A DNA stretch of 64,000 bases from Deltaproteobacteria bacterium. Its GTDB lineage: Bacteria > Desulfobacterota > Desulfobacteria > Desulfobacterales > Desulfatirhabdiaceae. Where the stretch lies: contig JACRBZ010000072.1 in NCBI GenBank assembly GCA_016219185.1, positions 149,369 to 213,368 on the forward strand, written 5' to 3'. The translations under genes were made by a program, and so were the position numbers. The notes below the pieces were generated by a model that worked only from the letters and a program-made list of their open reading frames with translations, was not told the origin of the DNA and did not search any database. This document shows, one piece after another, positions 8,981-18,800 of this stretch; positions within the stretch are counted from its first letter, which is position 1, and each line of letters begins with the position of its first letter.

Positions 8981-10620
8981 CCGATATTCTACTGATTCAG
9001 CCGCCTTTCAGAGATTTTTACGCAACAGCCAAACGCTCGCTCCCCTATGGCCTGGCCTGTATTGCGGCATCGCTACTCCAGCACGGGTTTTCCGTTGAGA
9101 TCTTGGACGGCCTTGCCACGTCCAAATCCCGAAACATCCCGCTTCCCGAGGAAATGGGCTATCTTTCCGAGTTTTATGGAAACGCGGATCTTTCCCCTTT
9201 TGCCTTGTTTCATCAGTATAAACATTTTGGATACAGTCTTGAGCATATCGGAAAACAGGCAAAAGCCTCGGGTGCGTTTTTAATCGGCATTTCTTCTCTG
9301 TTTACCGCTTACAGCCCTGAAGCGCTTCAGACAGCCAGGACTGTCAAAGCCTGTCATCCTTCCTGTAAAATCGTCATGGGGGGGCATCATCCCACTGCCC
9401 TGCCGGAAGCGGTTATGGCCTGTTCGGCGATTGATTACGGGTTCCGCGGAGAAGGCGAAGTCTCCCTCTCGATTCTGGCATCCATCCTGAAAACGGACAA
9501 ATCCCCATCAGATGACCTGCTGTCAACGGTGCCAGGTCTGGTTTTCCGAAAATCAGACGCCTCCCTTCATGTCAGCGAGCCCGTATGGATGCAGGATTTA
9601 AGTGATGCGCCGCTTCCCGCAATGCATCTGGTTCGCTCGAAATATTACCGGCGGGGAAAATCCGGCGCTTCGGTGATTGTCGCCAGCAGGGGATGCCCCA
9701 TGACCTGCACCTATTGTTCTTTGGGGAAAAATTCCAAAATACCGTATCGCCGGAAAAGCCTTGAAGCGGTGCTTCGTGAAATGGAGCAGGCCATCGATGC
9801 AACGGATGCCGGGTTTATTGATTTCGAGGATGAAAATCTGTCCCTTGACCGGAACTGGTTCATGGACCTGCTATCCGCGATTCAGGCCCGATTTCCGGAA
9901 TCCGGGCCGGAATTGAGGGCCATGAACGGCCTGTCCCCGGCCTCACTGGACAGGGAGATGATTTTTGCCATGAAGGCAGCCGGTTTCAAAACCCTGAATC
10001 TGTCTTTGGGAACCACTTCTTCGGCCCAATTGAAACGTTTTCACAGGCCGAATATGCAATCGGCATTTGAAAACGCCCTTGAACTGACTGAACGTTGCGG
10101 GCTGAACGCTGTCGGCTATATCATTGTTGCCGCGCCGTTTCAGAATCCCATGGATGCTGTGGAAGATCTCCTGTATCTGGCGTCCCTGAGAACGCTTGCC
10201 GGAGTGTCGGTATTTTATCCTTCTCCCGGCAGCGTGGATTATGATCTCTCCGTTAGACTCGGCATCCTGCCGGAGTACCTGTCCCTGATGCGATCCAGCG
10301 CACTTCCTTTGTCTCACACCACATCCCGAATAGAATCCGTCACGTTGATGCGGCTGGGAAGGCTACTGAACTTCATAAAATCCTTAATTGATCAGGAAAT
10401 TGATTTTGAGACGGAAGCGGCAGAGGATTCTAACAAGAGCATGTCCTTGGAAAACCGCCAGGAGTCGGGCATCCGGCTTTTGCAGATGTTCCTGGCAGAC
10501 GGAAGAATCAGGGGAATCACCCCTGATGGCGGGATCTACGAACACGATGTTTCCCTGGATCTGACCCGGCGCTTCAGAAATGGACTTCGATCCATAGAGA
10601 TAAAAGGGGTTAACAAATAA
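8977..10620 (+). CDS. Radical SAM protein with N-terminal B12-binding domain
   Basis: The 547-residue protein has a cobalamin-binding-like Rossmann domain (residues 1-170: DILLIQPPF, LPYGLACIAASLLQHGF, IVMGGHHPTALPE, YGFRGEGE). The radical SAM core follows, with the cluster-binding cysteines C240, C244 and C247 in RGCPMTCTYCSLG. This class (BchE/P-methylase type) makes diverse methylations and rearrangements. The B12 domain has no clear DxHxxG motif, so cobalamin binding is uncertain. It starts inside the preceding NFACT-R gene (ATGA overlap). The substrate cannot be told from the sequence. Confidence 0.88.
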   Translation: MTDILLIQPPFRDFYATAKRSLPYGLACIAASLLQHGFSVEILDGLATSKSRNIPLPEEMGYLSEFYGNADLSPFALFHQYKHFGYSLEHIGKQAKASGAFLIGISSLFTAYSPEALQTARTVKACHPSCKIVMGGHHPTALPEAVMACSAIDYGFRGEGEVSLSILASILKTDKSPSDDLLSTVPGLVFRKSDASLHVSEPVWMQDLSDAPLPAMHLVRSKYYRRGKSGASVIVASRGCPMTCTYCSLGKNSKIPYRRKSLEAVLREMEQAIDATDAGFIDFEDENLSLDRNWFMDLLSAIQARFPESGPELRAMNGLSPASLDREMIFAMKAAGFKTLNLSLGTTSSAQLKRFHRPNMQSAFENALELTERCGLNAVGYIIVAAPFQNPMDAVEDLLYLASLRTLAGVSVFYPSPGSVDYDLSVRLGILPEYLSLMRSSALPLSHTTSRIESVTLMRLGRLLNFIKSLIDQEIDFETEAAEDSNKSMSLENRQESGIRLLQMFLADGRIRGITPDGGIYEHDVSLDLTRRFRNGLRSIEIKGVNK

Positions 10621-10713
10621 CTCGAAGGATTATCTTTTCACTCAAAGTCCCTGTTTTCAAATGTCTATCTGTTATCCGACGATTCCGTTTTCTGTCGGTT
10701 TGACGCTATCCAG

Positions 10714-12009
10714 TTATATTATCCCGGCATCGCCTGCCTGCATTGTCAACGAATCCCGGAATTCAGGATGGGCGATGGCAATCAAGGCTCGGGCGCGATC
10801 ACGGATGCATTTGCCTCTTAGCTCCGCAGCGCCGTATTCGGTAACGATAAAGTGGACATCGTTTCTGGAAGTCGTAACCGCCGAACCCCGATCAAGTTCA
10901 CGGACAATGCGTGACACTTTCCCGCCGGATGCGGTAGAAGGCAGTGCAATGATGGATTTTCCGCCCATTGAGCGGCTTGCACCGCGAACAAAATCCACCT
11001 GACCGCCGACGCCGCTAAACTGGTTTCTGCCGATCATCTCGGCGTTGATTTGGCCCATCAGGTCGACCTGCAGGGCGGAGTTGATGGAAATCATCTTCTC
11101 GTGCTGGCCGATGATGAAGGGATCGTTTGTATAGTCAACCGTCCGCATCATGACATCGGGGTTGTTGTCGACAAAATCATAGAGCTTGCGTGTGCCCATG
11201 AGAAAGGTTGCAACATATTTTCCGGTGTTGATCGTTTTCTTCCGGTTTGTGAAGACGCCGGCTTCCGCCAGTGCCACAACGCCGTCGGAGAACATCTCGC
11301 TGTGGATACCCAGGTCCTTCTTGTCTTTCAGGAACAGGAGCACGGCATCGGAAATGGCGCCAATGCCCAATTGGAGGGTTGATCCGTCTTCGATGAGCTT
11401 TGCCACGTTCTCGCCGATGGCCTTCTCCTTATCGCCGATGGCAGGAGGCTTGAGTTCGATGATCGGCTCGTCCTTCTCGACGATGCAGTCGATCTCGTCG
11501 AGGTGAATCTTTTCACCCGGGGTGCGGGGCATATGCCTGTTCATCTGGGCAATTGTCAAGCGGTCTGAGCGGGCCGAAGTCAGCGTGTAATCGACGGAGA
11601 CCCCGAGGCTGCAATAGCCTTCGGCATCGGGAGTTGTGACCTGCATCAGGGTCACGTCAACGGGCAGGATTCGTCTGCTGAAGAGACGGGGAATTTCGGA
11701 AAAAAAGCAAGGGGTATGAAGGGCGCGCCCTTCGGAGACCGCCTTGCGGGTCGTGGCCCCGACAAAGAGCGAGTTGTGCCGGAAACTTCCCTCCATGCCC
11801 GGTTGGGCATACTTGGCGGGTCCCATGGCCACCATATGCATGATCTCAACGTTTTTGAGCTCCGGTGCTCTTGCCACCAGGGCATCCACCAGTGTGGGCG
11901 GCTCACCGCAGGCATGGCCCACCACGACACGGTCGCCATCCTTAACCTGCTTCAGCGCCGTATCGGCGGTCATGATCTTCTTTGCGTATTTTTGTTTCCA
12001 GTCGTTCAT
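10714..12009 (-). CDS. Acetyl-CoA hydrolase/transferase family CoA-transferase (4-hydroxybutyrate CoA-transferase-like)
   Basis: The 431-residue protein belongs to the family of 4-hydroxybutyrate, butyrate and propionate CoA-transferases. The catalytic glutamate that forms the glutamyl-CoA thioester is Glu238 in IHSEMFSDG. The glycine-rich CoA-binding loop is GVGGQVDFVRGA and the late motif is VTEYGAAELRG. Length and motifs agree with the 4-hydroxybutyrate/acetate enzyme, but the substrate within this family cannot be read from motifs. It probably exchanges CoA between acetyl-CoA and a short carboxylic acid in fermentation or fatty-acid oxidation. It stands alone with no obvious operon partner. 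Confidence 0.9.
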   Translation of the reverse strand: MNDWKQKYAKKIMTADTALKQVKDGDRVVVGHACGEPPTLVDALVARAPELKNVEIMHMVAMGPAKYAQPGMEGSFRHNSLFVGATTRKAVSEGRALHTPCFFSEIPRLFSRRILPVDVTLMQVTTPDAEGYCSLGVSVDYTLTSARSDRLTIAQMNRHMPRTPGEKIHLDEIDCIVEKDEPIIELKPPAIGDKEKAIGENVAKLIEDGSTLQLGIGAISDAVLLFLKDKKDLGIHSEMFSDGVVALAEAGVFTNRKKTINTGKYVATFLMGTRKLYDFVDNNPDVMMRTVDYTNDPFIIGQHEKMISINSALQVDLMGQINAEMIGRNQFSGVGGQVDFVRGASRSMGGKSIIALPSTASGGKVSRIVRELDRGSAVTTSRNDVHFIVTEYGAAELRGKCIRDRARALIAIAHPEFRDSLTMQAGDAGII

Positions 12010-12151
12010 AGTGCTTTCACACCGTTACCGATGAATTCAAAAAAACCTCCGGGACGATCTCAGTCCGCGGCGGCTTCCGCGCTATCTACCGTGGCTGCAG
12101 CCTCAGTCATCGCACTGTCTCATACTTGATGGACTGTTCCTTGCCGACCCG

Positions 12152-13234
12152 CTAATTTCCTCCCAACTGATACCTGCTTACGGCTTGTTGGTGTTCCTCC
12201 CAGGTTCGTGAAAACTGATGGGTTTTATCCTGGCGGGATACAAAATACAGATAATCGCTTTGGGCGGGATAAACAGCAGCCAGAAGCGACTTGGCCCCCG
12301 GACTTGCGATCGGCCCCGGCGGCAGTCCCTGGCGGGTATAGGTGTTGTATGGGGTAGGCGTTGTCAGATTGCGGCGGGTGATATTTCCATCAAAATGATC
12401 TAGACCGTAAATCACGGTGGGGTCGCTTTCAAGACGCATGTGGCGCTTCAACCGGTTATGAAATACGGATGAAACGATGGGCCGCTCGCTGTCGGAGCCG
12501 GTTTCCTTTTCAATGATGGAGGCCAGTGTCACGGCCTGGTGAATCGACAGTCCCGCCTTTTCCGCCTGCTGTGCCATCTCCGGAGTAAATACCTGACGAA
12601 ATCGCTGGATCATGGTGGATAGTATTTTTTCGGTGCTGACGTCTTTCGGAAAATAATACGTATCCGGGAAAAGATAGCCTTCAGCCGTATCGGCTTCAAT
12701 TTTCCAGCCATGACACAATTGCGGGTCCCGCGCTACGCGCAGCAATCGGGATTCAGAGACCAGTCCCGCACCGGCAAATAATGCTGCAATGTCTTTCAGA
12801 TTATATCCTTCGGGAATGGTGATTTTGTGTAAGAAAGTCTTTCCACTGGCCATCATTTCCAGAATCTGCTTAGGCGTCATGCTCCCGGAAAACAGATACT
12901 CTCCTGCCTGAATCCGCCTGTCATAGCCGAAACCCCGCGCGTAGAGATAAAAATAGAATGGCGAGCGAATGATTTCCGAAAAAAAAAGCATATCGGCGGT
13001 TGTTTTCAACTGCTGACGGGGCATTATCGTAATCAGCGTTTCCCGGGGCTGCAGGCTACCGGTCGTGTTTGCATATTCCACAACATCGAACGCTGTCCAG
13101 ATGCCAAGCGTTGAGAGGATCAGCATCAAAAGGGCTGAAATGGCGACAATAAATCTTTTTAAAAAACCCTTAGAGGCAGAGGCGCCGTCGCAGTTGTCCA
13201 TGCCCCCTTTGATTTCATTGCCCGGTTTTGACAA
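12152..13234 (-). CDS. mltG: Endolytic murein transglycosylase MltG
   Basis: MltG cuts nascent glycan strands in the inner membrane and so sets peptidoglycan chain length. The 360-residue protein has one N-terminal membrane anchor (about residues 26-50), a LysM-like region, and the YceG fold with the catalytic Glu242 in LASIIEKETG. The late segments RLESDPTVIYG and TPYNTYTRQGLPPGPI are characteristic. The TTG start at 13234 has AGAGGAA in front; an ATG at 13204 is the alternative. It is transcribed away from the toxin-antitoxin genes. Confidence 0.93.
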   Translation of the reverse strand: MSKPGNEIKGGMDNCDGASASKGFLKRFIVAISALLMLILSTLGIWTAFDVVEYANTTGSLQPRETLITIMPRQQLKTTADMLFFSEIIRSPFYFYLYARGFGYDRRIQAGEYLFSGSMTPKQILEMMASGKTFLHKITIPEGYNLKDIAALFAGAGLVSESRLLRVARDPQLCHGWKIEADTAEGYLFPDTYYFPKDVSTEKILSTMIQRFRQVFTPEMAQQAEKAGLSIHQAVTLASIIEKETGSDSERPIVSSVFHNRLKRHMRLESDPTVIYGLDHFDGNITRRNLTTPTPYNTYTRQGLPPGPIASPGAKSLLAAVYPAQSDYLYFVSRQDKTHQFSRTWEEHQQAVSRYQLGGN

Positions 13235-13334
13235 AGTGAAAAATTCCTCTTAATAAATGGTCGTAAAGCACTCAGACTTTCACTCCGGTAAAGATTATCA
13301 TATTTTTCGGTGATTGCCGGAACAATATTCGCCG

Positions 13335-13736
13335 CTATTTGTAAAAAGCCATAAACTCGCTTGGCGAAAGAACCCTGACATTCTGACACAGGTCAGACGG
13401 AAAATGAACCCGGTTTCCTGTGATAAGACATACCACTCGCGCAGCGATGGCCACTTCCAGGAAAGGTTCATCATCAGGATACGGTAGTGGTTGGAACAAG
13501 GGAGAGGAAGCTACAGTCAGTCCGCGATGCTGAATATGATCAAGAAGGGCAATAACCTTGTCTTTTTCAAATTTGAACTTCGGCCTGCATAGAACTTCTT
13601 CATATTCCGCCAAGATACGGGCATCAAGGGAAAACGTCAGTTCACCGGATGAAACCATGCGGACGATTTTCCCGCAAGGCCCAAATGGAGATAAAAGACC
13701 GGCAACAAGAACATTGGTATCGAGAACGATATTCAT
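13335..13736 (-). CDS. PIN-domain toxin of a type II toxin-antitoxin pair (VapC-like, COG1569 type)
   Basis: The 133-residue protein starts MNIVLDTNVLVAGLL, the first PIN motif with catalytic Asp6. Further acids are in ILAEYEEVLCRP and in PYPDDEPFLEVAIAA; the last motif, LITGNRVHF, replaces the usual GDxD. PIN toxins are Mg-dependent RNases that stop translation when freed from the antitoxin. The ATG overlaps the stop of the antitoxin gene by 4 bp. It lies beside the phosphorothioation operon, as is common in defence islands. Activity is inferred from family. Confidence 0.85.
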   Translation of the reverse strand: MNIVLDTNVLVAGLLSPFGPCGKIVRMVSSGELTFSLDARILAEYEEVLCRPKFKFEKDKVIALLDHIQHRGLTVASSPLFQPLPYPDDEPFLEVAIAARVVCLITGNRVHFPSDLCQNVRVLSPSEFMAFYK

Positions 13737-14026
13737 CGCATTCGATCAAGCTTGCTTCGGGCCATTTTAATTTCGGCACCAATTTCCTCCATTGTGATCT
13801 TGTCTGTTCCCTGATCGACAGATCGACGCTGAAGACTTGCCACCGCTTCGACTGCACGCGCTTGACGAAATGCCTTCAAAGACTCTTCGAAATTCGACTC
13901 GCTTATTGCCGCAAGAATGGCGATAGGTCTTCCATTGCTGGTGATGATCATTTCCCGTTCATTGGGTAGATCTTTCCAGACTTGGGCAGACTTGCCTCTT
14001 AGATCGCGCACGCTTAAAAATTTCAT
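13733..14026 (-). CDS. Phd/YefM-family antitoxin
   Basis: The 97-residue protein has the Phd fold signature at its N-terminus (FLSVRDLRGKSAQVWKDL, then MIITSNGRPIAIL), which dimerises and binds DNA. A longer charged C-terminal half would wrap the PIN toxin. It is the first gene of the pair and overlaps the toxin by ATGA. A good promoter and a small palindrome lie immediately upstream, consistent with autoregulation by the complex. Confidence 0.85.
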   Translation of the reverse strand: MKFLSVRDLRGKSAQVWKDLPNEREMIITSNGRPIAILAAISESNFEESLKAFRQARAVEAVASLQRRSVDQGTDKITMEEIGAEIKMARSKLDRMR

Positions 14027-14052
14027 GATTTTTGTCCCCCATCTTTGAAATT

Positions 14053-14081
14053 ATTATGTACACAAATGTCACCCAAGTCAA
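14053..14081 (-). promoter_or_regulatory. Sigma-70-type promoter of the toxin-antitoxin pair with overlapping operator-like palindrome
   Basis: On the minus strand a -35 box TTGACT (14081-14076) is separated by 17 bases from a -10 box CATAAT (14058-14053). Transcription would start about 20 bases before the antitoxin ATG. The imperfect palindrome TTGTGTACATAA overlaps the -10 box and resembles the short palindromes bound by Phd-type antitoxins. Confidence 0.65.
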
Positions 14082-14152
14082 TTTTTTTCCTGGTTATCCA
14101 CTCAACTGACCAGTGCTGCCATCATTTTACGGCTGCTCATCAAATGCCGTAA

Positions 14153-14520
14153 ATTTGTTCATCCTGCCTAAAGGACGCAACTGCTATTCGGTTCAACAAA
14201 GGAGTACTCGAAGGAGATGAAGGGGGTGTGATAGCCGAGTACCGTCGGTATACGACATCAAAACAGAACCAGGAGAAGATTGGTGCACTGGCGTGGCGGG
14301 GCATCGTAGTGAGTCCGTTGGGACTTCAAAGTGGCTCACGGAAGGTGGCAGACGCCGTGAACATTATCAGCGTGGAGATAGATCCGGACTGCATGCCGCA
14401 AGAGTTCTCTATGCGATTCCTGAAAAAGGTGTTTGTGGGAATTCATTCCCAGGCGGCTATGTCCGACAGTTATGATGCCGAAATACTGCGCAAGTGCAAA
14501 ACTGCAGCGATAACTTTCAG
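14153..14520 (+). pseudogene. Remnant of a restriction-endonuclease-like gene
   Basis: An open frame without a good start runs from a stop codon at about 14150. It encodes EGDEGGVIAEYRRYTTSKQ, then QEKIGALAW joined directly to RGIVVSPLGLQSGSRKVADA, ending with FLKKVFVGIHS and DAEILRKC. The GIVVSPLGLQ..A..VA pattern resembles the C-terminal half of Mrr-type PD-(D/E)XK restriction endonucleases. The expected stretch between the helix QEKIGALAW and the strand GIVVSPLG seems deleted, and no N-terminal domain is present. I therefore read it as a decayed fragment. The resemblance is from memory of the family, not from an alignment. Confidence 0.4.
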
Positions 14521-14851
14521 GTCAAGGTCAGTGAGCCCATATGCAGAGAATTCGGGTAACAGCATACCCATTTGTTGACTTTATTCCTGTTCTGACAGAT
14601 AAAGACAGACAGTAAGAATTGTCGCTCTGGGTTATCCACACCACATCACCCAGAGAGGGAATCGTTGTCAGCCGACCTTTTTTTGGATGGGAAGTATGAA
14701 TCCTATAAATAGATATGATTCCTCCGCATTCATGGTGATATATATTTATGTGCATCCCAATACCACCGATATGTTTGAATAAAAGTCGCGTCGAATTCCC
14801 ACGCAACCTGTTCTCTCGGATCAAGGCCTGTCTTGGCCAGAATATCCGACT
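14521..14851. other. Non-coding region upstream of the ssp operon
   Basis: No convincing gene is seen in these 331 bases. The ssp promoter should lie here or just upstream, but no -35/-10 pair stands out. The short overlapping frames on both strands have no recognisable product. Confidence 0.5.
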
Positions 14852-15850
14852 GTGGTAAATGAAAGTTTAATCGTGAATAGACAGAATATCAATATAGCAT
14901 CTACGGATGTCAACCACACAGAGAAACCACATATCGATCGGTTTTCATTCTCCGGCCACGAAACATTTCCGCTCCGAGTAGCTTGGTTACCCAAAGCTGT
15001 GGCCGCAGTATCCCAGGGAAAAGATCCATTCTCCAATCCACGAGAAGGAATGCAAATCCTGGGGTTGGGCAAAAACATGGTCACGGCGCTTCAATGTTGG
15101 AGTAATTATTTCGGCGTGATCTATCGGCGTGATGGTCGGTGGAAGGTGACCGAATTTGGAGAGATTATCTTCGGTGCTAACGGCAAGGATCCGTTTCTGG
15201 AAGACAAACGCACGCTTTGGCTCCTCCACTGGAAGGCATCCACCAATTCATCTCGCTCTTTTTTCGCGTGGCACTGGCTCGTCAACCTTTGTCAGGAGCC
15301 TGAATTCACCATGAGTGAAGCACTCGAGGCATTCCAAGCCGAATCCGACACCTACTCAAGGCCACTTTCTCAGACCACTCTGCGCCAGCATCTGGACGTG
15401 TTCCTGAGGACCTATGTGGCGTCAGAAAACGTCGCAGACCGACTGCCAGAGGACATGCTTGATAGTCCACTGTCTATCATTGGTTTCATTCGGAAGCTTG
15501 GGGAGTGCCGCGGAGAGCGTGGATGCGATCCTCTTTTCTCGATCGACGTTCGCAGGAAGAATTCAATTCCCAATAACCTGTTCAGGTTCTGCTTACACGA
15601 TTGGTGGAATATGTTCGTCGGGCATGAGCAAACGGTGCTGTTTTCGGACGTGGCCTTTGGCCGATGTAGCCCAGGGCGGGTGCTTCGGATGCCTGAGGGG
15701 GAAATTCGAGATCGCCTGGTTTTCTTAGCTCAGCAAAGGCCCAATGAGTTTGTGGTTCTGGAAGGCGCAAACCAAAGGATGATACGACGACATGCTCGAA
15801 TTGGCGACCTTAATATACTTCTGCCGGAAGCATATGGAAGGGCTGCGTAA
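14852..15850 (+). CDS. sspB: DUF4007 protein, candidate SspB nickase of a DNA phosphorothioation system
   Basis: The 332-residue protein has the DUF4007 signature near its N-terminus: FSGHETFPLR, then NPREGMQILGLGKNMVTAL. In the Ssp system SspB is the DUF4007 protein reported as a DNA nickase thought to open the strand for sulfur insertion; this assignment rests on my knowledge of the system plus gene order. The start is GTG at 14852 (another in-frame GTG at 14873); HIDRFSFSGHE begins the conserved part at about residue 27. The stop overlaps the ATG of the next gene (TAATG), so the two are coupled. It is the first gene of a seven-gene operon. Confidence 0.8.
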   Translation: MVNESLIVNRQNINIASTDVNHTEKPHIDRFSFSGHETFPLRVAWLPKAVAAVSQGKDPFSNPREGMQILGLGKNMVTALQCWSNYFGVIYRRDGRWKVTEFGEIIFGANGKDPFLEDKRTLWLLHWKASTNSSRSFFAWHWLVNLCQEPEFTMSEALEAFQAESDTYSRPLSQTTLRQHLDVFLRTYVASENVADRLPEDMLDSPLSIIGFIRKLGECRGERGCDPLFSIDVRRKNSIPNNLFRFCLHDWWNMFVGHEQTVLFSDVAFGRCSPGRVLRMPEGEIRDRLVFLAQQRPNEFVVLEGANQRMIRRHARIGDLNILLPEAYGRAA

Positions 15851-18800
15851 TGGACCAGCAGCCTATCTCAAGTCTTTTTCGAGTTCGAGGGGCTTTCCTT
15901 CGCTCTGTCGATGTCGCAGAGGATTACGATGATCCTCGATCTAGTGAGCATTATGTTGTTACCAACTTAGTTCGGGAGACGCTTCGGCGGCTGTCGAGTG
16001 GTATCCAGCCGTATTCTTCCCAGCGCGCCTGGCGTTTGACAGGGGACTATGGAACGGGTAAGTCAAGCTTTGCCCTTGCACTGGCGCGCGTTGCTGCAGG
16101 GCATGACCAAAGACTTCCGTTGGATCTCCAGAACTGGGTAGATGATCAGGTAAAGTTTGAGCCAATCCTGGTGACGGGCGACCTGGAGCCGCTTCGAAGC
16201 AGTATCCTACGGGGGATACGAGAAACAGAAGACAGAGCTTTTGGTAAGAGCGATTGCATATCGAGTACCCGTTCCAACGATGAACTCCTGGAGCTTTTGG
16301 ACCTGTTGGGAGATCGAATTAGAGCCGAAAAGGTCGGCGATGGCTTGCTGCTCGTTCTCGACGAGTTGGGCCAGAATCTTCGTTATGCCGCTCAGCACCC
16401 GGATGAGGATGACATCTTTTTGTTGCAGCGTCTTGGAGAGAGGGCTGTCCGGAGCAACGGAAAACCGCTCATGGTGGTGGCATTGCTGCACCAAGGTTTT
16501 GCTTCCTACTCGGCGGCGGCCGATGCCGTTGTCAGGAAGGAATGGGACAAGGTTGCCGGCCGATACGAAGAGATCGTATTTGCCCAACCTATTGAGCAAG
16601 CCGCCGTTTTGCTCGCTGAAACTTTGGGTCTTCAGGAGGCTCTATTGCCGAAGAAGATTCAAAACTGCATGCGGGAGATGATGCACCGGGCCCTCAAAAG
16701 CGGCTTTTATGGATCGCTTGCCGCTGAAAAATCTCTCGTATCTCTTGCGCCGCGTCTGTTTCCATTGAATCCGATTGTCTTGCCGGCTTTGGTTACGTTG
16801 CTTCGAAAGTTCGGTCAGAATGAACGTTCTATCGTAAGCTTTCTGATATCCTTCGAGCCTTTCGGTCTTCGGGCATTCGCTGAGCGGGTCACAGTCAGCG
16901 AAAGACTCTACCGGATTTCTGACCTCTACGATTACTTCAAAGCAAATCTCTCGCAGCTATCCGCCGGGCCATCCCGTGCGCGTTGGGATATCGCGGAATC
17001 TGTGGTAGACAAGGGTATTGCGTACGGGGAGACAGCGGAAAAGCTTCTCAAGGCCGTAGCGCTTTTGAACATGATCGACGATCCTGCGCTCCCATCGACA
17101 CGGGAAGTCCTTCTCGCTTCGGAATCCGAGCCGGGTGCCGCCGGTATCATCGAGCGACTTGTATTGGAGCTGAGGTTGCTGCACGAACGAGGAACGACAA
17201 AAGGGTTGTCTTTGTGGCCGCACACCAGCGCCAACCTTGAGGATCTACTCCGGCAGGCCGATGAGGCTGCCGGAGGTTCCAGTCCCTCGTCCTTCGCGCT
17301 ACTGGATTACCTCCCGAAAAAGTATCTGGTAGCTCGGCGCCATTACGTTGAGACTGGGAACTTGCGTCATTTTTCGGTTCTCTACGTTCATGCCAAGGAT
17401 GCGGAAAAGTGGCTGCCGCAGGCTGCTGGACAGCTTCCTGCGGATGGAACGGTAATTGTCCTCGTTCCCTTCTCGGTTGAGGAGCAGCGTGCAACAGTCC
17501 AATTACCAACGCTCAAGACACTGCCAAAGCATGTAGTATGCGGTGTCAGTGCCCCCGTCGCCGGTGTGTCTGACCTTCTATCAGAGCTGAAGCGTTGGGA
17601 GTGGGTGCGGAAGAATGCTCGGGAACTCTCTTTTGACCAATTCTCGCGTGATTACGTGCGCGATGAGATCGAACGACTGAAGGCCTCTCTCGGTCGAGAG
17701 TTGGAGTTCCTTACGGAGCTTGCGGTTGATCATAATCGTCCGATTCGCTGGTTTTATGACGGGCGAGAGATTCAGGTTGAAGAGCATCGCGGCATTGCCG
17801 GTTATCTGAGCATCGTCTGTGAAGAGATTTATCCAGAATGCCCGGTTGTTCTGAACGAGCTTATCAACCGCAGAGTGACCAGTTCGGCCGCATCTCGTGC
17901 CCGAACTCTCCTCATTGAAGCAGTGGCTACTCGCTCGACTGAGGAAAATCTTGGCTTAAACTGCGATCGTAATCCACCGGAATTGGCGATTTACCTGTCC
18001 GTCCTCAAGGGGGGCAAGCTTCACGTTAAGGATGGGAACTCGTGGCGATTTGTTTCACATTCGGAGATGAGCGAAGATCCTTGCAGACTGTCACCGAGCC
18101 TTAAGCGGATACATGAACTGCTACTGGAGGCGGATTTGGATCGTGTGCCGGTGGACCGGATTTATGATGAACTCCGTCGATCTCCATTTGGTGTACGAGA
18201 CGGCCTACTACCCCTTCTCGTAGCGATATACCTTGCGGCACACTGGCAAGAAACGTCGGTTTATGAGGATGGAACCTTTCTTCTCAGGGTTGGTGGCGAC
18301 GAGTTTCAAAGGCTGAACAAGGAACCCGAAGCGTTCACCCTCCAGCATTGCTCTGTGAGTGGCGTCCGCTTAGAGGTTTACCATCAGTTAGCAAAGGTAA
18401 TTAAGGCCGAGACGAATCATCGTCCGGATATTCTAACAGTAGTTCGTCCGTTGGTCTCGTTCGCTGTTTCTCTTCCAGAATATGTTAGACATGCCAGTGA
18501 GACTCTCTCTCCACAAACGCGTAGAGTCAGAGACCTCCTCTTTTCAGCACAGCAACCCGTGACCTTACTTTTCAGAGATCTTCCAGAAGCGTTGAGGCTT
18601 CCCGCAGTGGAAACGGAAACCTTTGGAAGCGAGCAGGTAACCGATCTCGTAACGAGGCTAACGGAAGCGATCTCCGAACTTCGGAATGCCTACCCTGCGC
18701 TCTTGACACGGATTCGTGAGGGGCTCCAGGATGCTTTCGGGTTGAATGGGGGTTTTGAGGAATTCCGCAAGTTAATTTCCAAGAGATCATTGGCAATCGG

